Shown one piece after another: positions 31,468 to 41,141 of a DNA stretch of 64,000 bases. Position numbers and translations under genes: made by a program. The first letter of the stretch is position 1, and each line of letters opens with the position of its first letter. The DNA lies in contig NZ_WOSV01000004.1 in NCBI RefSeq assembly GCF_011516655.1, positions 124,001 to 188,000 of the forward strand, written 5' to 3'. A model generated the notes under the pieces. It worked only from the letters and a program-made list of their open reading frames with translations. It did no database searches and was not told where the DNA came from. This stretch comes from Acetobacter thailandicus (GTDB taxonomy: Bacteria; Pseudomonadota; Alphaproteobacteria; Acetobacterales; Acetobacteraceae).

Positions 31468-32415
31468 TTATCCTGCCATGGAGAATGGTCCCTCAGCAGT
31501 TACGCTGGCAGAGCGTATACGTTGTGCGTCCTGTACTGGTGGTACACCAAACATACGGCGGTATTCACGGCTAAACTGAGAGGGGCTGTCATAGCCTACT
31601 GAAAATCCTGTGGCTGCGGCATCAGCTGAAGTGCTTAAAAGCAGTCTGCGCGCCTCCTGAAGGCGAAGTTTTGTACGGTATTGTAAGGGGCTCATCATCG
31701 TTGCTGCACGAAAATGCCTGTGAAACGATGAGGGGCTCATTCCCGCCATTTTAGCGACTGATGCAATATCAAACGATTCAGTATAGTGGTTGCGGATCCA
31801 GCTGATTGCCCGGTTAAGTTGTGAAAGGTTTGTGCCCGCTGTTGCAATCTGGCGTAGTACGTAGCCCTGTGGGCCCTGTAATAAACGGTATAGCAGTTCA
31901 CGTAAGATAGCAGGCCGCAGAATAGGAATGTCTTCAGGGTGCTCAATGAGCCTGACAAGCCGCATCACCGGGTCAAGTATTTCGCAGCTCAGTGCACTGA
32001 CTGTCATGCAGGAAGGGCAGGAGGATCCGTTACCGGGGAAGGTATCCTGCATTTCAAGTAAAAGATCAGCAATATGCGCAGGGTTAAGTGTTAGACATAA
32101 AGACAGGTAAGGCTCATCAGGTGAGGCCTGTGTGATTTGCCCTGTTACAGGCAGGTCAACGGCTGTGACGAGATATTTACTGGCATCATAATGAAAAACC
32201 TTATCACACAGAACGACCTGTTTGGCACCCTGCACAATAACGCAAAAACGCGGTTCATATACGACATCAGCAGGTATGGTCGGTGCATCAGCACGAAACA
32301 AAATCAGGTCAGGCACGACTGTCCGTGTCAGAGGCTCAACACAGTGACGGTCTATCATATCACGCAGCCGTAACAGAATATCCTGCATAAAATTATCCTT
32401 ATGATGTTCGTCCAT
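31468..32415 (-). CDS. AraC-family transcriptional regulator
   Basis: 315 residues. N-terminal AraC_N (cupin-like) domain as in YqhC-type regulators (YEPRFCVIVQGAKQVVLCDKVFHYDASKYLV, read in segments) and a C-terminal double HTH (IASVAKMAGMSPSSFHRHF and AATGFSVGYDSPSQFSREYRRMFG). An internal ATG at 32388 has a better ribosome site (AAGGAT eight bases upstream) than the listed ATG, so the protein may be nine residues shorter. Divergent from the RND efflux operon, which it probably controls through the repeats at 32472-32510. Confidence 0.9.
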   Translation of the reverse strand: MDEHHKDNFMQDILLRLRDMIDRHCVEPLTRTVVPDLILFRADAPTIPADVVYEPRFCVIVQGAKQVVLCDKVFHYDASKYLVTAVDLPVTGQITQASPDEPYLSLCLTLNPAHIADLLLEMQDTFPGNGSSCPSCMTVSALSCEILDPVMRLVRLIEHPEDIPILRPAILRELLYRLLQGPQGYVLRQIATAGTNLSQLNRAISWIRNHYTESFDIASVAKMAGMSPSSFHRHFRAATMMSPLQYRTKLRLQEARRLLLSTSADAAATGFSVGYDSPSQFSREYRRMFGVPPVQDAQRIRSASVTAEGPFSMAG

Positions 32416-32471
32416 GAGCTTCTCTCATCTTTATAGTCATGCCTGATCCGTGCAAAAGGAGAATTAAGGGT

Positions 32472-32510
32472 ATATGGCAGGATTGTGCAAGGATATGGCT
32501 GAATTGTGCA
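32472..32510. promoter_or_regulatory. direct repeats, probable AraC operator
   Basis: ATATGGCAGGATTGTGCA (32472-32489) and ATATGGCTGAATTGTGCA (32493-32510) match at 16 of 18 positions and start 21 bp apart, two helical turns. Further ATCGTGCA and GCGTGCA half-sites occur around 32619-32640. AraC-type regulators commonly bind such in-phase direct repeats. The remaining sequence up to 32863 has no gene. Confidence 0.65.
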
Positions 32511-32863
32511 TTTTTTATTGTCTTCTTAGTGTGTGAGGTTGAGATATATAGTGAATTTCAGCCATTTTTTTATATGTAAGGCATGGCTCTATAAGCAGTC
32601 AGATAAATGAAAAGCAGAATCGTGCAATTATCTGCGTGCATTACTCTATCGAATTTCAAAAGAAAAGTTGCATAATCCTCCCAATCCTTACGTGCTGATC
32701 TACTCTTCTCTGCTGAAAAACTCTTTCAGGCAGCAGTAAGACGTAATCACGGCGCGGTATCTTATTCATGGCGAAAAGCTTGCCGATTTGTCCGGGTGCT
32801 GTGGGGCTCCTGACAAGCGGGGTGTATGTCTGCGCCCCAAAGCCATCAGAACAGAGACAGTTA

Positions 32864-35800
32864 ATGGGGATCGTCGCCTTTTCACTCCGACGGCCTTACA
32901 CATTCCTGGTCGCAGGGCTTATTATCCTGCTGCTGGGTATTACGGCCCTCTTTAAAACACCGACCGATGTCTTTCCCAGTATCGATATCCCGGTTGTAAC
33001 CGTTGTCTGGTACTATGACGGCCTGGATGCCGCCGAGACAGAAAAACGTATCAGCACTTATACAGAGTTTTCTGAAAGTTTTTTTGTTAATAACCTGCGT
33101 ACAATCGAAAGCCAGACAACGCCTGGTCTTGTATTGCAAAAACTGTATTTCCAGCCTGGGGTTAATGTTGACCTTGCTGTTGCGCAAACAGTATCTGCAA
33201 CAAACTCCATTCGTGCGCTTTTGCCGCCAGGTATTCAGCCGCCTATTATCATGCAGTACAGCGCCTCGAGTGTGCCTGTTCTTCAGCTTTCTCTGTCTTC
33301 AGATAAGCTGACAGAGAGTGATTTGTATGATTACGGCATTTACCGCATTCGTCAGCAGTTAGCACCTGTTCCTGGCACTATGTTGCCTCCGCCCTACGGC
33401 GGCAAAATTCGTCAGGTTATGGTGGATATTGATGAAACAAAGCTCGCCGGAGCAGGCCTGACTCCTCTTGATGTCTCTAATGCCATTAATGTTCAGAATC
33501 TGACGCTGCCAGGTGGTGCCGTAAAATTCGGTTCAACCCAGTATGACGTGCGTATGAATGGTATGCCTGATGTGGCAGCGCGCCTGAATAATGTACCATT
33601 AAAGCATGACCCGAAAACGGGCGCTATTGTGCGTATACGTGATGTTGCCCAGGTGCGGGATGGTACAGCTGTACAGCAAAATATTGTGCGTCGTGAAGGG
33701 CGCCGCTCTGTTCTGCTGTCCATTATGAAAGCCGGTAATGCTTCAACTCTGAATGTTGTTAATGCCATTCGTAATGAAGTGCTGCCGGTTACGCGGGCTG
33801 CAGCACCTGCAGGTATGAAAATTGAAGAACTGTTTGATCAGTCTCTTTTTGTTAAGGCTGCCATTACTGGTGTGGCGTCTGAAGCCGTGATTGCAGGCCT
33901 TCTGACTGCGGCTATGATTCTGGCATTTCTTGCGAGCTGGCGCTCAACACTTATCGTTGCTGTCTCTATCCCGCTGGCGATTTTATCTTCTATCGCTGTG
34001 CTGTCCTGGACCGGGCAGACCCTGAACCTGATGACCCTTGGCGGCCTGGCTCTGGCTGTTGGTATTCTGGTTGATGATGCAACAGTGACTATTGAAAATA
34101 TCCACCGTATCCGTCATGAGGGAACAGAGCTTAAACGGGCTGTGCTGGATGGTGCTTCAGAAATTGCTCTGCCAACACTGGTTTCTACCCTGGCAATTTC
34201 AAGCGTGTTTGTCTCCGTTGAGTTTCTTGTGGGGCCAGCCCGCTTTCTCTTCACGCCAATGGCACTGGCAGTGGTATATGCCATGCTGGCATCTTATGCG
34301 ATCAGCCGGACACTGGTGCCTATTTTTGCAGCCACTCTGCTACGCGCAGAAGAACGCCAGGCAGAACGCCGTCGTGATGCAGGGCTGCCACCAGACCGCA
34401 TTGCACGTTTTGGTATGGTTTTTGACCGTTATTTTGACCGTGTGCGTGACAGCTATGTGTACACCCTGCACAGACTGATCAGCAGTGGCTGGAAAGTGCC
34501 AGCTCTGGCAGGTACTGTTCTTCTGGTTACTGGCATTCTTGCAACGCAGGTCGGTCAGGATTTTTTCCCGAGTATTGATGCCGGTGAATTTAAACTTCAC
34601 GTCCGGGCACCTGAAGGAACGCGTATAGAAAGTACCGAAAAATTATTTGACCAGGTTGAAGATGTTATTCGTGACATCGTACCTGAAAAAGAGCGTGCGC
34701 TTTTGCTTGATAATATGGGCATGCCTTTCCGTTATTCCATGCCTTTTGATGATGGTACAACCGTTGGTACAAATGACGGGCAGATTATGGTTGAGCTGAA
34801 GGAGGGACACCGCCCGACAGCTGATTACATCCGTAAACTGCGCACCGAACTGGCCCGTCGTTTTCCACATTGTGTGTTCTATTTCCAGCCGGCAGATATT
34901 GTGACCCAGATTCTCAATTTTGGCATACCAGCTCAGGTTGATATTCGTATTTCTGGTTACGATGTCACTAATAACCGAAAGGTTATGCAGGAAATCCGTC
35001 AGGAGATTTCTCATATCCCTGGTCTGGTCGATGTACATCTGCATCAGCAGATTGCAGCACCCGAACTGGCTGTGGCAATTGACCGCGAACGTGCACTTGA
35101 CCTTGGGTTAACTCTTAATGATGTCGCCCGAAATGTGATGGTTTCTCTGGCATCGTCTAACACGGTTACTCCCAATTTCTGGGTCGATCCTGCCTCTGGT
35201 ATTCAGTATCCGCTTGCAGTGCAGACCCCGCAATATCGGGTGAATAACCTGGGTGATTTGCGCAATACTGTGGTGGCGTCATCTTCTGCTGTGCAGAAAA
35301 ACCCGGCATTGCTGAGCAATGTTGCAACAATTCAGCGCGGAACAGGGCAGAATGTTATTTCACATAGCAATATTCAGCCTGTTCTCGATATTGATGCGAG
35401 TGCTGAAGGGCGTGACCTGGGCAGCATTGCCCGTGATATCGATCGGGTTATTGCCCGTCATCGCGGTGAACTTTCTGCGGGTAACAGCATCACCGTGCAG
35501 GGGCAGATTGAAAGCATGCGTTCAGCTTTTGTCAGGCTTGGCATAGGGCTACTAGTGGCAGCTGTTGCGGTTTACCTGCTGATGGTTGTGAATTTTCAGT
35601 CCTTTATGGACCCCTTTGTCGTGGTGCTCGGCCTGCCTGGCGCAATGTGCGGTATTGTTTTTATGCTGTTTGTCACAGGTACAACATTCTCTGTTCCGTC
35701 TTTGATGGGGGCAATTATGAGTGTGGGTGTTGCGAGTGCAAACTCAATCCTGCTCGTAACATTTGCTAAAGAACGGCGCGCTGAAGGCATGAGTGCTGCT

Positions 35801-36049
35801 GAAGCCGCTATTGCCGCAGGGCAGGCACGCCTGCGCCCTATTCTGATGACCTCACTGGCCATGATTATTGGCATGCTGCCGATGTCGTTAGGGCTGGGGG
35901 ACGGAGGGGAGCAAAATGCTCCGCTTGGTCGCGCTGTTATTGGCGGGCTCATGCTTGGTACGTGCGCCACATTATTCATTGTGCCCTGGCTTTATACCCG
36001 CCTGAGAAAACAGGAAAGTCGCATTCTTGAGGAGTACAGTCATGTCTGA
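32864..36049 (+). CDS. RND efflux pump, inner-membrane permease
   Basis: Proton-driven trimeric RND permease, 1061 residues from ATG 32864 (MGIVAFSLRRPYTFL). The longer frame from 32768 adds 32 residues with no family resemblance and no ribosome site. Twelve helices in the usual 1+5/1+5 pattern with two large periplasmic loops; helix 4 has the proton-relay pair in LAVGILVDDATVTIENIHR, and GxxF-type motifs occur at DVFPSIDIPVV and DFFPSIDAGEF. Forms a tripartite pump with the next two genes. Substrates are unknown; it looks HAE/MdtB-like rather than metal-type, since no Met triad was seen. Confidence 0.93.
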   Translation: MGIVAFSLRRPYTFLVAGLIILLLGITALFKTPTDVFPSIDIPVVTVVWYYDGLDAAETEKRISTYTEFSESFFVNNLRTIESQTTPGLVLQKLYFQPGVNVDLAVAQTVSATNSIRALLPPGIQPPIIMQYSASSVPVLQLSLSSDKLTESDLYDYGIYRIRQQLAPVPGTMLPPPYGGKIRQVMVDIDETKLAGAGLTPLDVSNAINVQNLTLPGGAVKFGSTQYDVRMNGMPDVAARLNNVPLKHDPKTGAIVRIRDVAQVRDGTAVQQNIVRREGRRSVLLSIMKAGNASTLNVVNAIRNEVLPVTRAAAPAGMKIEELFDQSLFVKAAITGVASEAVIAGLLTAAMILAFLASWRSTLIVAVSIPLAILSSIAVLSWTGQTLNLMTLGGLALAVGILVDDATVTIENIHRIRHEGTELKRAVLDGASEIALPTLVSTLAISSVFVSVEFLVGPARFLFTPMALAVVYAMLASYAISRTLVPIFAATLLRAEERQAERRRDAGLPPDRIARFGMVFDRYFDRVRDSYVYTLHRLISSGWKVPALAGTVLLVTGILATQVGQDFFPSIDAGEFKLHVRAPEGTRIESTEKLFDQVEDVIRDIVPEKERALLLDNMGMPFRYSMPFDDGTTVGTNDGQIMVELKEGHRPTADYIRKLRTELARRFPHCVFYFQPADIVTQILNFGIPAQVDIRISGYDVTNNRKVMQEIRQEISHIPGLVDVHLHQQIAAPELAVAIDRERALDLGLTLNDVARNVMVSLASSNTVTPNFWVDPASGIQYPLAVQTPQYRVNNLGDLRNTVVASSSAVQKNPALLSNVATIQRGTGQNVISHSNIQPVLDIDASAEGRDLGSIARDIDRVIARHRGELSAGNSITVQGQIESMRSAFVRLGIGLLVAAVAVYLLMVVNFQSFMDPFVVVLGLPGAMCGIVFMLFVTGTTFSVPSLMGAIMSVGVASANSILLVTFAKERRAEGMSAAEAAIAAGQARLRPILMTSLAMIIGMLPMSLGLGDGGEQNAPLGRAVIGGLMLGTCATLFIVPWLYTRLRKQESRILEEYSHV

Positions 36050-37223
36050 ACCTGTTTTACCTGTAACCGGCCCGCGTAAAGATGTTGCCCGCCGGTCAGT
36101 CGCTCCTTTTATTGGCCTTGGTGTTGTGTGCCTGCTTGGATACGGTATTTATGCCCATGCTGAGCGGGGGAGTGCCGTGCGGGCTCTGGCCGCAACACGT
36201 GAGCACCAGATTCCCGAAGTGAGCTTCATGACAGTGCACAGAGAGACAAAGCCTGTCTCTCTCGACCTGCCCGGTGAAACAGTTGCTGTTGAAACAGCAG
36301 CAATTAACGCCAGAGCTTCAGGTTATATTGCTGAGCGTCATGTAGATATTGGTTCTCATGTCAAAGCAGGCGATGTTCTGGCGGTTATCAGAGCGCCCGA
36401 GCTTGACCGGGAGGAAGCCCGTGCGCAGGCGGCTCTTGCGCAGGCACGGGCTAATCTTAGCCTTGCCCGTATTACGGCCAGACGTTCGGGCGGGCTTGTG
36501 GGCGGCGGAGCTGTGAGCCAGCAGAATTTTGATGCTGATCGTATTACTCAGCAGGCGCAGAATGCCGCTCAGGCTGCAGCTGATGCGGCTCTGGCAGTCA
36601 GTGCGCAACGGCGTGCATATACAATAATTACGGCTCCGTTTGATGGTGTGGTTACAGCCCGTAATGTTGAAAAGGGTGACCTGGTCAGTGCTGATAACCC
36701 GCAGTCTGCGCCTTTATTTGTCCTGGACAGAACTGACCGGCTGCGTGTGCGGGTGCATGTGCCGCAGGAAGAGGCGGGTCGCATACAGCCAGGAACACCA
36801 GTCAGGCTGACAGTGCCGGGCCGTCCGGGCGAAGCTTTTTCAGGTTCCGTTACACGCACAGGCCATGCACTTGAGCGCGAAAGTCGTATGCTGCCAGTTG
36901 AAGCAGAACTGGATAACCGTGATGGCAGGCTTGCAGCCGGTGTTTACGGGTCTGTTCATTTTGAGGTGCCCCGGCCGGCATCAACTATTCTGATACCTTC
37001 AGAATCTCTGATGTATAATGCAACAGGTTTATCAGTCGCTACTGTTGATATGACGAATCATCTGCATATTCGTCCTGTCACAGTCGGGCGTGACTATGGT
37101 GATAAAATTGAAATTCAGACAGGGTTGCCTGAGGGAAGCCGTCTGGTTTTACATCCGGCTTCTGCTCTGGCAGACGGTCAGGAAATTGCACCACATGATG
37201 CTCATGCGCCAGAAGGAGCATGA
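36042..37223 (+). CDS. RND efflux pump, periplasmic adaptor (HlyD/MFP family)
   Basis: 393 residues from ATG 36042 (GGAG nine bases upstream), overlapping the permease end by eight bases. One N-terminal anchor helix (APFIGLGVVCLLGYGIYA), a lipoyl half-motif (ASGYIAERHVDIGSHVKAGDVLAVI), an Ala/Gln-rich alpha-hairpin, the second half (FDGVVTARNVEKGDLVSA), then the beta-barrel and membrane-proximal domains. Links the permease to the outer-membrane channel. ATGA coupling to the next gene is also possible. Confidence 0.93.
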   Translation: MSEPVLPVTGPRKDVARRSVAPFIGLGVVCLLGYGIYAHAERGSAVRALAATREHQIPEVSFMTVHRETKPVSLDLPGETVAVETAAINARASGYIAERHVDIGSHVKAGDVLAVIRAPELDREEARAQAALAQARANLSLARITARRSGGLVGGGAVSQQNFDADRITQQAQNAAQAAADAALAVSAQRRAYTIITAPFDGVVTARNVEKGDLVSADNPQSAPLFVLDRTDRLRVRVHVPQEEAGRIQPGTPVRLTVPGRPGEAFSGSVTRTGHALERESRMLPVEAELDNRDGRLAAGVYGSVHFEVPRPASTILIPSESLMYNATGLSVATVDMTNHLHIRPVTVGRDYGDKIEIQTGLPEGSRLVLHPASALADGQEIAPHDAHAPEGA

Positions 37224-37225
37224 GC

Positions 37226-38695
37226 ATGGCACCATCATTGAAAATATTATCTGCAGGCCTGGCGTTGCTGATGGGCGGGTGCACAATGATCCCGACCTAT
37301 CATCGTCCGGCTGCGCCGGTTGAGAAAAAATGGCCTGGTAACGGGGCATCTGAAACCGTGGCACAGGATGCAGTTGATCTTGATAACTGGCGTAATTTCT
37401 ATCGCGATCCGGTTTTGCAGTCCCTCATTTCTGCGGCACTGACCAACAACCGCGATCTGCAGGTGGCACAGCATCAGGTTGAGGCTGCAAGTGCACAGTT
37501 TGATATTGAAAACGCAGCTCTTTTTCCGGCACTGAACGGCACAGCCGGTGCGAATGTGCAGAAAATGTATTCTCGTATCTGGAGTTTATCTCAGGGGAAT
37601 GAACCATTTTATATGCGTCAGTATGCCGTAGGGTTTGGCATATCAGCCTATGAGGTTGATTTATGGGGGCGTATACGTTCAGCCTCGCGTGCATCGTTCG
37701 ACCGCTATCTGTCGGATGCTCTTGGGCGTGAAAGTATGCGCCTGAGTGTTATAGCCAGCGTTTCGGTGGCTATGCTTAACTGGGTTGCAAATAATCAGGC
37801 CTTGCTGATTACACAGCATGTTATTGAAAACCGTCAGAAAACGTACAGACTGGTTGAACAGACAGCGCGTGTTGGTACGGGCACACAGCTGGATGTCGCT
37901 GAGGCTGAAGCGGCTTTGCGCGACGCAGAGACACATTTGCAAATTTATACGCGTCAGCGTGAACAGGCGATGAATCAGCTTACGTTGCTTATAGGCGGGG
38001 CACCTGATCAGGCAACGCGTCTGGCATTAGAGAAGAAGGCTTCTCTGGATGATGTTCAGGCTTTTCCTGATGTGCCGGAGGGTTTGCCTTCAGACATGAT
38101 AGCACGCCGCCCGGATATTCTCTCTGCTGAGCAGGTTCTTCGTTCAGCAAATGATGATATCGGGGCTGCACGTGCTGAATTTTTCCCTAAAATTCAGATT
38201 ACGGCAGCTAACGGTACGGCCAGTAATAATATTACCCGTCTGTTTCAGAGTGGCATGGGTGCCTGGAATGTTGCCCCGCAGGTTACAGTGCCTTTGTTTG
38301 ATGCCGGACGGCTTACAGCTGAGCTGCACCAGGCAAAAGCGCGCAAAAAAGAAGAAGTCTCACGCTATGAAAAAACCATACAGACTGCTTTTCGCGAAGT
38401 TGCTGATGCTCTGGCAGGACGAAGTACTTATCTCAAGCAGCTTTCTGCCCAGGTAGCACTCGTGCAGGCCAGTGATCGCCAGTATCAGCTGGCTCTGGCC
38501 CGGTTTAAAGGCGGGTATGACCCTTACCTGGATACTCTTGTGGCGCAGCGTACGTTGTATGATGCCCAGCTTGGCGCGATTACAACACATTTGCAGCAAA
38601 TGTCTAATATCGTCACGCTGTATAAAACGCTGGGGGGAGGATGGCAGGGAACTCTGCCGCATCGTAAGGATAATGTAATTAATCATATTTTATAA
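37226..38695 (+). CDS. RND efflux pump, outer-membrane factor lipoprotein (NodT family)
   Basis: 489 residues. The ATG at 37226 is preferred to 37220 because AAGGAG (37213-37218) is seven bases away rather than one. Lipoprotein signal with lipobox LLMGGCTM, then PTYHRPAAP and two outer-membrane efflux domains with the long helical repeats (LISAALTNNRDLQVAQHQVEAA and DVAEAEAALRDAETHL), and ARRPDILSAEQVLRSAN, typical of NodT/OprM. Completes the AraC-controlled tripartite exporter. The following 322 bases hold only an imperfect hairpin (38747-38779) and AT-rich DNA. Confidence 0.93.
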   Translation: MAPSLKILSAGLALLMGGCTMIPTYHRPAAPVEKKWPGNGASETVAQDAVDLDNWRNFYRDPVLQSLISAALTNNRDLQVAQHQVEAASAQFDIENAALFPALNGTAGANVQKMYSRIWSLSQGNEPFYMRQYAVGFGISAYEVDLWGRIRSASRASFDRYLSDALGRESMRLSVIASVSVAMLNWVANNQALLITQHVIENRQKTYRLVEQTARVGTGTQLDVAEAEAALRDAETHLQIYTRQREQAMNQLTLLIGGAPDQATRLALEKKASLDDVQAFPDVPEGLPSDMIARRPDILSAEQVLRSANDDIGAARAEFFPKIQITAANGTASNNITRLFQSGMGAWNVAPQVTVPLFDAGRLTAELHQAKARKKEEVSRYEKTIQTAFREVADALAGRSTYLKQLSAQVALVQASDRQYQLALARFKGGYDPYLDTLVAQRTLYDAQLGAITTHLQQMSNIVTLYKTLGGGWQGTLPHRKDNVINHIL

Positions 38696-39017
38696 TATCT
38701 TAGACATTGATATTTACAGACCAGAAACAGAGTGCCGGTGTGTAACCCTGGTGCCGGAACAAATTTTCCCGGCATCAGGTATGCGGTATTTAACGGATGA
38801 TGTTTTCTGAACAATATTTTGATAATATATAAATTTCATTCATGTTTATATGAAAACAAATCATTTTTATTCATATATTTGATCGTGCATAAGGCGGTCA
38901 CGACTTTGAACCGCATATAGAAAAATTATCGTTTATGAAAATAAGAAAGCATATTTACTTTTTTATTTTCAATAAACGTAATCAGGTTTTTTTATAAAAA
39001 CAGGATGCAGTAATACG
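38696..39017. other. intergenic region upstream of mesX
   Basis: No gene. Contains an imperfect hairpin CCTGGTGCCGG/CCGGCATCAGG (38747-38779), perhaps the end of the efflux operon, then about 200 bases of AT-rich sequence that should hold the mesXD promoter. I saw no SAM-type riboswitch and no convincing TGAA-N5-TTCA MetR site. Confidence 0.4.
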
Positions 39018-40001
39018 ATGATTAAGGAAGATACATTCACTATAAAACGTATTCGTTTTGATGAGCATTATCTCCCTTCAGAGAATACGCGTCTGACGAC
39101 AAATTTTGCTAACCTTGCAAGAGGGGAAAGCCGCCAGGCAAACCTGCGTAATGTTTTAAAGATGATTGATAATCGTTTTAATGATCTGGCACACTGGGAT
39201 AATCCGAAGCGGGATCGTTATGCTGTCGAACTTGAGATCATTTCATTTGATATGGATATCAGTTTTAAAAATAATAAAGAAACTTTTCCTCTGATAGAAA
39301 TTCTGAAAACAACTATTATTGATAAAATAAATAATAAGCGTATTGAAGGTATTGTGGGGAATAATTTCTCATCTTACGTGCGTGATTATGATTTTAGTGT
39401 TTTGTTGCCTGAGTATAATAAAGACAGGAAGGATTTTTCTAAACCTGATAATTTTGGAGATTTACATGGAAATCTCTTTAAAACGGTCATCAGTTCAGAT
39501 TCTTATAAAAGAAATTTCAGTAAAGCGCCTGTCATATGCCTGAGTGTATCAGGTAACAGGACATATCATAAAACTGATAATGAGCACCCTGTGTTAGGGG
39601 TTGAGTATCAGCAGCGCGACTTATCGCTGACCGATCAGTATTTTGCAAAAATGGGCATGCAGGTTCGCTATTTTATGCCAGCCAGGAGTGTTGCACCTTT
39701 AGCATTTTATTTCTTTGGTGACCTTTTGTCTGACTATACCACGCTGGAGCTCATAAGCACGATCAGCACGATGGAATCATTTCAGAAAATTTATCGTCCT
39801 GAAATTTATAATGCTAATTCTGCTGCATCTGACTGTTATCAGCCAAGCCTTAAACACCAGGATTATTCTATAACCCGGATCGTTTATGACCGGGAAGAAC
39901 GCAGCCAGCTGGCTATCACACAGGGCAGGTTTACAGAAGAACGATTTATTAAACCTTATCAGGATATTCTGGAGCAGTGGTCTGCCAGTTACGCCGTTTA
40001 A
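39018..40001 (+). CDS. mesX: MesX (DUF1852), partner of folate-independent methionine synthase
   Basis: 327-residue DUF1852 protein, cytosolic, recognised by composition and by its obligate neighbour. Segments include KRIRFDEHYLPSENTRLTTNFAN, RYAVELEIISFDMDI and QVRYFMPARSVAPLAFYFFGD (given as landmarks, not active sites). In Acinetobacter the homolog MesX is needed with MesD for oxygen-dependent methionine synthesis and may supply or activate the methyl donor (established there; mechanism open). mesD starts 28 bp downstream. Confidence 0.85.
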   Translation: MIKEDTFTIKRIRFDEHYLPSENTRLTTNFANLARGESRQANLRNVLKMIDNRFNDLAHWDNPKRDRYAVELEIISFDMDISFKNNKETFPLIEILKTTIIDKINNKRIEGIVGNNFSSYVRDYDFSVLLPEYNKDRKDFSKPDNFGDLHGNLFKTVISSDSYKRNFSKAPVICLSVSGNRTYHKTDNEHPVLGVEYQQRDLSLTDQYFAKMGMQVRYFMPARSVAPLAFYFFGDLLSDYTTLELISTISTMESFQKIYRPEIYNANSAASDCYQPSLKHQDYSITRIVYDREERSQLAITQGRFTEERFIKPYQDILEQWSASYAV

Positions 40002-40029
40002 CCATTTATAAGATACAAGGTCACGCCCC

Positions 40030-41058
40030 ATGAAAACACTACTTCCAACCTCAACAGCAGGCAGTTTGCCCAAACCCTCATGGCTTGCAGAACCTGAAAC
40101 GCTCTGGTCTCCCTGGAAGTTAGAGGGAGAAGAGCTGACAGAAGGGAAACAGGATGCGCTGCGCCTGACCCTTGATGATCAGGATCGCGCCGGTATTGAT
40201 ATTGTGAGTGATGGTGAACAGACCCGCCAGCATTTTGTTACCACCTTCATTGAGCATCTGAGTGGTGTTGATTTTGAAAATCGTCAGACCATCAAAATTC
40301 GTAATCGCTATGATGCAAGTGTGCCATCAGTTGTGGGGGCGGTTACACGTGAAAAACCTGTTTTTGTTGAAGATGCCCGTTTTTTACGTACACTGACAAA
40401 AAAGCCGATAAAGTGGGCATTGCCTGGCCCGATGACGATGATTGATACGCTTTATGACGGCTATTATAAAAGTCGTGAAAAACTTGCCTGGGAGTTTGCC
40501 GGAATTCTTAACAAGGAAGCCCGGGAATTAGAGGCAGCCGGTGTCGATATCATTCAGTTTGACGAGCCTGCATTTAATGTTTTTTTTGAGGAAGTTAATG
40601 ACTGGGGTATTGCGGCTTTAGAAAAAGCAGCTGAAGGTCTGAAATGTGAAACAGCAGTCCATATCTGCTATGGATATGGTATTAAAGCGAATATTGACTG
40701 GAAAAATGCCCTTGGCGCGGAATGGCGTCAGTATGAAGAGATTTTTCCAAAGCTGCAGAGCTCCAGCCTCGATATCATATCACTGGAGTGTCAGAACTCT
40801 CGCGTTCCTATGGATCTGATCGAACTTGTTCGTGGTAAAAAGGTCATGGTAGGCGCTATTGATGTCGCAACTCATACTATTGAGACACCCGAAAAGGTTG
40901 CGGATGTTTTGCGTAAAGCTTTGCGGTTTGCAGAGGCTGATAAGCTTTATCCGTCTACTAACTGTGGCATGGCACCTTTGCCCCGGCATGTAGCAAGCGG
41001 CAAGCTCAGAGCATTAAGTGCCGGGGCAGCAATTGTTCGGGAGGAGCTGACCCGCTGA
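40030..41058 (+). CDS. mesD: folate-independent methionine synthase (core MetE-like, MesD)
   Basis: 342-residue protein equal to only the catalytic C-terminal barrel of MetE (full MetE is about 750 residues). Zinc and homocysteine-site landmarks are present: IVSDGEQTR, FDEPAF, HICYGYG, a Cys in SLECQNSR and the zinc Cys in STNCGMAPLPR. The missing N-terminal folate-binding half and the upstream DUF1852 partner place it in the MesD family, which methylates homocysteine without 5-methyl-THF or cobalamin. Co-transcribed with mesX and probably with the LysR gene. Confidence 0.88.
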   Translation: MKTLLPTSTAGSLPKPSWLAEPETLWSPWKLEGEELTEGKQDALRLTLDDQDRAGIDIVSDGEQTRQHFVTTFIEHLSGVDFENRQTIKIRNRYDASVPSVVGAVTREKPVFVEDARFLRTLTKKPIKWALPGPMTMIDTLYDGYYKSREKLAWEFAGILNKEARELEAAGVDIIQFDEPAFNVFFEEVNDWGIAALEKAAEGLKCETAVHICYGYGIKANIDWKNALGAEWRQYEEIFPKLQSSSLDIISLECQNSRVPMDLIELVRGKKVMVGAIDVATHTIETPEKVADVLRKALRFAEADKLYPSTNCGMAPLPRHVASGKLRALSAGAAIVREELTR

Positions 41059-41088
41059 CAGGAATATAGCTTGTTAAAATAATAAAAA

Positions 41089-41102
41089 ATGATAATTATC
41101 AT
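41089..41102. promoter_or_regulatory. 14-bp palindrome ATGATAATTATCAT
   Basis: Perfect palindrome in the 83-bp gap between mesD and the LysR gene. It resembles half of a Fur-type box or a LysR dyad. No functional evidence beyond symmetry. Confidence 0.3.
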
Positions 41103-41141
41103 ATAATTATATAAATTTTGTGCATAGATTTAAGGTGAAGC

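Noticed and set aside
32768-32863. Extended N-terminus of the RND permease from ATG 32768
   Set aside because: The 32 extra residues do not resemble RND proteins and no ribosome site precedes that ATG. The family-typical start is at 32864.
38820-39017. Possible SAM riboswitch before mesX
   Set aside because: The region is AT-rich without the conserved SAM-I or SAM-II blocks.
41089-41102. Fur box between mesD and the LysR gene
   Set aside because: Only a 14-bp palindrome of A/T-rich sequence matches; a full 19-bp Fur site is absent and no iron genes are adjacent.
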